Positions 59,745 through 64,000 of a stretch of 64,000 nucleotides of DNA are shown here, piece by piece. Both the position numbers and the translations under genes were made by a program. The stretch comes from Lunatimonas salinarum (GTDB lineage: Bacteria; Bacteroidota; Bacteroidia; Cytophagales; Cyclobacteriaceae): assembly GCF_017811155.1 (NCBI RefSeq), contig NZ_JACVCV010000008.1:62001-126000 (forward strand). Direction: 5' to 3'. The notes beneath the pieces are model-generated. The model made no database searches, had not been told where the DNA came from, and saw only the letters and a list, made by a program, of their open reading frames with translations. The stretch's first letter is position 1, and the number at the start of each line of letters is the position of its first letter.

Positions 59745-60971
59745 ATGAATACGATCACCATTCCCCGAAAAAGCCGCCTAGGCCACGTGTTGATCCCACT
59801 GCCTTCCTCGAAGAGTGAAAGCAATCGGGCGCTGATTATCGATGCGCTGACAGCAGGGGACAATCAGCTAAGCAACCTCGCAGAGGCAAGGGATACCCAA
59901 ACCATGATTCGACTGCTTCAAGAGGATCCCGAGACCTTGGATGTCTTGGACGCCGGCACCACCATGCGCTTTCTGACCGCTTACGCCGCCCTAACCAACC
60001 GCACAAAAACGCTAACAGGCACCCCCCGGATGTGTGAGCGACCCATTGGAATTCTGGTAGACGCCCTCCGAAGCCTAGGTGCTGACATCGAATATTTGGG
60101 AGTGGAAGGTTATCCACCTTTGAGGACAAAGGGCTTTAGCTCCCAGCTTACCGACCGACTCCAAATCCGCGGGGATGTGAGCAGCCAGTATATTTCCGCT
60201 TTGGTCATGAATGCTCCCCTGCTGCCAAAGGGGCTGACGCTCGAACTGACCGGCAAGATCGGGTCTCGTACCTACATCGAGATGACCTTGGAGCTGATGA
60301 AGGAATTTGGCGTGAACTACACCTTTGAAGGAAACATCATCTCCATCAAGCCCCAATCCTACCAGCCTACACGCTTTGCGGTGGAAAGCGACTGGTCTGG
60401 AGCAAGTTATTGGTTTAGCCTGTTGGCTTGCGCCGAGGAGGGAGAGCTCTATCTGACCGGCTTAAAGGCAAATAGCCTACAGGGAGATTCCCAGATCGTA
60501 GGCATCATGGATAAACTTGGGGTACAGAGTGAATTTGACCCCCAAGGCGTCAGATTGACCAAAAAACCCATAGAAGGAATAGACCACATCGATTTTACCC
60601 ACTGTCCGGACATTGCTCAGACAGTAGCCGTTACCTGCGCCTTGTTGGGGCGTAGCTGTGACTTCACCGGGCTTGAAAGCCTACGGATCAAGGAAACCGA
60701 CCGAATAGATGCTTTGCAACGGGAGCTTGCAAAAATCCATGCCGGACTGGAAGAGCGGCAAGAGGGCGTTTTCACCCTCGTCCCCAGCCACCATCTTCCC
60801 GACCGGGTACAGATTCATACCTACGACGACCACCGCATGGCCATGGCCTTTATGCCTCTGATGGCTAAGATGGAGGTGGTTTTTGACGATCCGGAGGTAG
60901 TCAACAAGTCCTACCCCAGCTTTTGGAAGCATGTGTCGCTTCTAGGCGTGGAACCCTTGATTCAACAATAG
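59745..60971 (+). CDS. aroA: 3-phosphoshikimate 1-carboxyvinyltransferase (EPSP synthase)
   Basis: 408 residues. The N-terminal motif LPSSKSESNRALIIDAL binds shikimate-3-phosphate; LDAGTTMRFLTAYAAL is the PEP-side loop, RPIGILVDALRSLGADIEYLG follows, and RGDVSSQYISALVMNAPLL and KETDRIDALQRELAK are typical. The protein is somewhat divergent and shorter than enteric AroA (about 427 residues), as in other Bacteroidota. It is separated from aroB by about 130 bases without an evident terminator. Confidence 0.94.
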   Translation: MNTITIPRKSRLGHVLIPLPSSKSESNRALIIDALTAGDNQLSNLAEARDTQTMIRLLQEDPETLDVLDAGTTMRFLTAYAALTNRTKTLTGTPRMCERPIGILVDALRSLGADIEYLGVEGYPPLRTKGFSSQLTDRLQIRGDVSSQYISALVMNAPLLPKGLTLELTGKIGSRTYIEMTLELMKEFGVNYTFEGNIISIKPQSYQPTRFAVESDWSGASYWFSLLACAEEGELYLTGLKANSLQGDSQIVGIMDKLGVQSEFDPQGVRLTKKPIEGIDHIDFTHCPDIAQTVAVTCALLGRSCDFTGLESLRIKETDRIDALQRELAKIHAGLEERQEGVFTLVPSHHLPDRVQIHTYDDHRMAMAFMPLMAKMEVVFDDPEVVNKSYPSFWKHVSLLGVEPLIQQ

Positions 60972-60987
60972 ATACGTGTCAGCAAGA

Positions 60988-61092
60988 ATCGAGCATGATG
61001 CAAACGACACACACTGGATCGACTATCAAACATGCGACCCGCCGGAAGTGCGGGACAGGTTATGACCGCTGAAAAACAATTGTAAACAGATG
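60988..61092 (+). repeat. Interspersed intergenic element, copy B
   Basis: The first 50 bases match copy A (32921-33010) with few differences. The end GCTGAAAAACAATTGTAAACAG-ATGAA matches the end of copy C upstream of tyrA. Here the terminal ATG is the start codon of the DUF486 gene (61090), so the element supplies that gene's 5' context. An inverted segment CCCGCCGGAAGTGCGGG is embedded near 61038-61054. Confidence 0.75.
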
Positions 61093-61458
61093 AAGGGGGT
61101 CTATTCAATCGTCCTGTTGGTCGTATCAAATGCGTTTATGACGATGGCCTGGTATGGCCACCTGAAATTCAAAGAACTCAAGTGGTTTGAAAACCTCGGG
61201 CTGATCTCCATCATTTTGATAAGCTGGGGGATAGCCCTATTTGAATATTTCTTTCAAGTTCCCGCCAACCGATTGGGATATAAAGCTTACGGAGGCCCCT
61301 TTTCGTTGGTGGAACTGAAAGTTATACAGGAGGTGATTACATTGGTAGTATTCATGGCTTTTACCTTTCTGTTTTTCAAAAATGAATCATTCCGCTGGAA
61401 CCACCTGGTAGGCTTCGGCTTCTTGCTACTGGCTGTCTATTTTATATTCAAAAAATGA
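61090..61458 (+). CDS. DUF486 / DMT-type small membrane protein
   Basis: 122 residues with four transmembrane helices (about 3-21, 35-55, 75-95 and 103-120). The segments NAFMTMAWYGHLKF, SWGIALFEYFFQVPANRLGYKAYGGPFSLVELKVIQEVITLVVF are the DUF486 signature, a drug/metabolite-transporter-like half. It lies between aroA and pheA in the aromatic operon, which may hint at export of an aromatic intermediate, but this is an inference. Its start codon coincides with the end of the interspersed element. Confidence 0.8.
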   Translation: MKGVYSIVLLVVSNAFMTMAWYGHLKFKELKWFENLGLISIILISWGIALFEYFFQVPANRLGYKAYGGPFSLVELKVIQEVITLVVFMAFTFLFFKNESFRWNHLVGFGFLLLAVYFIFKK

Positions 61459-61483
61459 TTAATCTCCCGAGGGAGGCAATGGT

Positions 61484-62329
61484 ATGAATGAAGTATTGGA
61501 AACCAAAAAGCTTAACATCGCCATTCAGGGCGTACCGGGTTCTTTTCACCATCAGGTAGCCCAGCAGTATTTCGGCGAAAACATCGACTTAGGTGGCTTT
61601 CACACCTTCGAAGAAGTGGCAAAAAGTGTCGAATCCGGTACCGCTGATTTTGCGGTCATGGCCATCGAAAATTCCATTGCAGGCGCTATCCTTCCCAATT
61701 ACGATATCATAGACCGGCACAACCTGTTCGTTTTTGACGAATATTACCTTCCCATTTCCCATAACCTGATGGTGTGGCCCGGTCAGGGCATTGCCGATAT
61801 CCATGAAGTAAGATCCCATCCCATGGCCATCCTGCAGTGCAAAGTGTTTTTTGCGCAGCATCCCCATATTCGGCTGATAGACGACGTAGATACCGCCTAC
61901 GTTGCCCAAGTAATCGCCGAAAAGAAACTCAAGGGTGTAGGGGCCATCGCCAGCCCCAAAGCAGCCGAATACTACGGGCTGGAAATCATCGCCTCCAATA
62001 TACAAACCGTTAAAAATAACTTTACCCGGTTTATCCTGCTTCAGCGTGAGAAACCGGAGATCAAAGAGGTCCCTTCCAAAGCCTCGCTGAAAATCACCAT
62101 CCACAATCAAAAAGGAGGTCTGGCCAAATTACTCACCGTGATGAGCGAACACGACTTGGATCTCACCAAGATCCAATCGATCCCCGTAATCAACAAGCCT
62201 TGGGAGTACGCATTTTTTATCGACACGCTGATCGGCGATTACGACCGCTTCCGTCAGGCCATTGGTCAGATCCAAGAGAGCTTCGGTGAGGTGAAAATAT
62301 TCGGGGAATATCAAAACCGAAAGATATGA
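61484..62329 (+). CDS. pheA: Prephenate dehydratase with C-terminal ACT domain
   Basis: 281 residues. The dehydratase domain (about 8-190) includes IAIQGVPGSFHHQVAQQYFG, VMAIENSIAGAILPNYD, and the conserved NFTRFILL segment near 185. The ACT regulatory domain (about 200-275) contains SLKITIHNQKGGLAKLLTVMSEHDLDLTKIQSIPV, with the PheA-type phenylalanine-binding GGLAKLL segment. The enzyme makes phenylpyruvate from prephenate and should be feedback-inhibited by Phe. Its stop overlaps the aminotransferase start by 4 bases. Confidence 0.94.
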   Translation: MNEVLETKKLNIAIQGVPGSFHHQVAQQYFGENIDLGGFHTFEEVAKSVESGTADFAVMAIENSIAGAILPNYDIIDRHNLFVFDEYYLPISHNLMVWPGQGIADIHEVRSHPMAILQCKVFFAQHPHIRLIDDVDTAYVAQVIAEKKLKGVGAIASPKAAEYYGLEIIASNIQTVKNNFTRFILLQREKPEIKEVPSKASLKITIHNQKGGLAKLLTVMSEHDLDLTKIQSIPVINKPWEYAFFIDTLIGDYDRFRQAIGQIQESFGEVKIFGEYQNRKI

Positions 62330-63474
62330 AGGGATTTTCCAAACGACTGGGAGAGGTGAAGGAATATTACTTCTCAACCAAGCTAAAGGAAGTAGCGCAG
62401 CTTCGGCAGGCAGGTCATGCGATCATCAATATGGGTATCGGCAGCCCGGATCTGCCACCGCACCCGAATGTAATCAATGCTTTGAAAAGTGCGGCTGAAG
62501 ACCCAAAAGCCCACGGCTATCAGTCTTACACCGGTATTCCGGCACTGCGAAATTCCTTTGCCGCATTCTATGATCGGTACTATGGGGTACCCCTGGATCC
62601 CGAACAGGAAATCCTACCACTAATGGGATCCAAAGAAGGTATCATGCATATTTCCATGGCCTTCTTGGATGAGGGAGATGAGGTATTGATCCCCAATCCC
62701 GGCTACCCTACCTACACCTCCGTTACCAAGCTGCTGAATGCCACACCCCTTTACTATGAACTGGATGAAACCAGCAACTGGGAGCCCAACTGGGAGCAAC
62801 TGGCCCAAATGGATCTGAAAAGGGTGAAGCTGATGTGGGTAAATTACCCCAACATGCCCACCGGTGCAGCCGGAAACACAGAGCTCTTTCAACGTTTGAT
62901 CCACTTTGCAAAAGCCAACGAGATCTTATTGATCAACGACAATCCCTACAGCTTTGTGCTGTATGAGGAAGCCATCAGTCTGTTGGCCGTACCCGGTGCC
63001 AAAGAACATGCCTTGGAATTGAACTCGCTAAGCAAGAGTTTCAATATCCCCGGATGGCGGGTGGGGATGCTCGCAGGACGGAAAGACTACCTACAGGCAG
63101 TACTTCGGGTGAAAAGCAACATGGATTCGGGCATGTTTTTGGGTCTACAGCAGGGGGCCGTTGCGGCACTCAACCTGGGCAAAGACTGGTTTGCGGAAAA
63201 CAACGCCATCTATTCGCGTAGAAGGGAGCTGGTGTGGAAGCTGGCAGAAAGGCTGGGGCTGCAACTCATGAAACAACCGGGCGGCATGTTTGTCTGGACC
63301 AAGGTCCCTACGGGAACCGACGCCCTAGCAATGGTCGATAGCCTGCTGCACGAGAAGCACCTCTTCGTCACCCCTGGAATGATCTTTGGCAGTGCCGGAG
63401 AACATTTTATCCGTTTTTCCTTATGCGTTTCTGAAGAAGATATTTTGGAGGCTTTGAATCGGATTGAACACTGA
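62326..63474 (+). CDS. PLP-dependent aminotransferase of the aspartate/aromatic class
   Basis: 382 residues. Class I aminotransferase features: INMGIGSPDLPPHPNV, QSYTGIPALRNSFAAFY, VLIPNPGYPTYTS, the PLP-binding NYPNMPTGA (Asn-Pro) and NDNPYSFVLY (Asp/Tyr), and the Schiff-base Lys in ELNSLSKSFNIPGWRVG. Its operon position, 4-base overlap with pheA and just before tyrA, indicates it transaminates phenylpyruvate or 4-hydroxyphenylpyruvate to Phe and Tyr. Exact specificity is inferred from neighbours. Confidence 0.9.
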   Translation: MKGFSKRLGEVKEYYFSTKLKEVAQLRQAGHAIINMGIGSPDLPPHPNVINALKSAAEDPKAHGYQSYTGIPALRNSFAAFYDRYYGVPLDPEQEILPLMGSKEGIMHISMAFLDEGDEVLIPNPGYPTYTSVTKLLNATPLYYELDETSNWEPNWEQLAQMDLKRVKLMWVNYPNMPTGAAGNTELFQRLIHFAKANEILLINDNPYSFVLYEEAISLLAVPGAKEHALELNSLSKSFNIPGWRVGMLAGRKDYLQAVLRVKSNMDSGMFLGLQQGAVAALNLGKDWFAENNAIYSRRRELVWKLAERLGLQLMKQPGGMFVWTKVPTGTDALAMVDSLLHEKHLFVTPGMIFGSAGEHFIRFSLCVSEEDILEALNRIEH

Positions 63475-63540
63475 TTAACAAACAATATTACCCATAAAAT
63501 TGAGCCTACCTACCGGACAGGCAGGCATCTCAATAAACCG

Positions 63541-63582
63541 GGAAAAGTTATGGTAACTGAAAAACAATTATAAACAGATGAA
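63541..63582 (+). repeat. Interspersed element, partial copy C
   Basis: GTTATGGTAACTGAAAAACAATTATAAACAG-ATGAA matches the last 40 bases of the element at 60988-61092 with few differences. As in that copy the terminal ATG is a start codon (tyrA, 63578). The first half of the element is absent or unrecognisable. Confidence 0.65.
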
Positions 63583-64000
63583 AAAGATACACATTATTGG
63601 TCTGGGACTGCTTGGGGGATCATTTGCCTTGGTGCTGAAAAAAAAGCGACCCGACCTGGTCATCACCGGTTACGACCAAAACCCTATCCACTTGGAGCAA
63701 GCCCAAGCTTTGGGCATGATTACAGAAGCCAAAGAAAAACCGGACCCGGACACCGATGTAGTGGTCTTGGCTACTCCTGTGGATACACTGAGCAGCCTTT
63801 TGGAGCAAACCCTCGCTGAGACGGGAGATAAGACCTTGGTATTCGACTTCGGTTCTACCAAGGAATTGATCTGCGAGAAAATCGCCCAACATCCAAAACG
63901 TGCGAATTATCTGGCCGTACACCCCATAGCCGGTACGGAAAATTCCGGCCCTAAAGCCGCAGAGGAAACCTTGTTTGACGGCAAGGTGATGATCATCTGC
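63578..64000 (+). CDS. tyrA: Prephenate dehydrogenase, 3' end outside the window
   Basis: The visible 141 codons open with a Rossmann fold: KKIHIIGLGLLGGSFALVLKK (NADP-binding GxGxxG-like), GYDQNP, then VVVLATPVDTL, VFDFGSTKELIC, and LAVHPIAGTENSGPKAA (the conserved HPIAGTE-type motif near residue 113). The gene is complete at its start and cut at 64000. It converts prephenate to 4-hydroxyphenylpyruvate and completes the Tyr branch of the operon. The start ATG sits at the end of the interspersed element. Confidence 0.93.
   Translation, partial: MKKIHIIGLGLLGGSFALVLKKKRPDLVITGYDQNPIHLEQAQALGMITEAKEKPDPDTDVVVLATPVDTLSSLLEQTLAETGDKTLVFDFGSTKELICEKIAQHPKRANYLAVHPIAGTENSGPKAAEETLFDGKVMIIC

Overview
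The window looks like a chromosomal segment of a Bacteroidota bacterium, most likely order Cytophagales and probably a Cyclobacteriaceae-type marine or soil organism. The grounds are the gene families (DUF1501/DUF1553 pair, DUF6089, the uppS-bamA-ompH-ompH block, outer membrane beta-barrel receptors with a carboxypeptidase-like N-terminus, the Hc1-type small histone-like protein), promoters of the TTTG-N17/21-TAnnTTTG type, and few Shine-Dalgarno sequences. This is an inference from content; no 16S gene is present.

Layout. 1-770: 3' end of a DUF1801 gene, then a self-contained transcription unit for an odd tRNA-like RNA. 770-6590 (minus): three-gene secreted operon (cytochrome-c-like/DUF1549/LamG/DUF1553 protein, DUF1501 protein, NHL beta-propeller). 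6630-16550 (plus): a membrane-bound winged-helix regulator, then a visibly AT-richer defence island with an HNH nuclease, a methyltransferase-HIT fusion and a complete four-gene Wadjet (JetABCD) system. 16600-24550: small basic proteins, a phosphoesterase, a SIMPL protein, a decayed methyltransferase gene, and an ECF sigma factor / membrane partner / outer-membrane receptor set. 24590-26140: a tRNA locus with intact tRNA-Asn and tRNA-Pro, three tRNA-derived elements whose anticodon arm is replaced by one and the same short hairpin, and two nearly identical GIY-YIG nuclease genes. 26160-32800 (minus): DabAB inorganic-carbon uptake pair, an SMP-30-like lipoprotein, and nicotinamide riboside uptake and kinase genes. 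33300-46600: an oxidoreductase, then a housekeeping block (rRNA-methyltransferase-like gene, pdxJ, yqeY, cvpA, pabA, nadK, uppS, bamA, two ompH). 46600-57010 (minus): two hybrid PAS histidine kinases flanking a catabolic locus (LacI regulator, DHDPS-family enzyme, epimerase, Nramp-fold transporter without the metal-binding motifs, esterase). 57240-64000 (plus): an aromatic amino acid operon (DAHP synthase/chorismate mutase, aroB, aroA, DUF486, pheA, aminotransferase, tyrA) controlled by an apparent Phe/Tyr leader-peptide attenuator.

The most interesting signals are (1) the tRNA-derived hairpin elements paired with GIY-YIG nucleases at 24951-26000, (2) the promoter-to-terminator tRNA-like RNA at 480-743, (3) the aromatic leader peptide with mutually exclusive antiterminator and terminator at 57241-57421, (4) the HNH plus methyltransferase-HIT pair abutting Wadjet, and (5) the Nramp-like transporter lacking metal ligands inside a catabolic operon. 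All calls rest on reading the sequence by eye; no database search was run.
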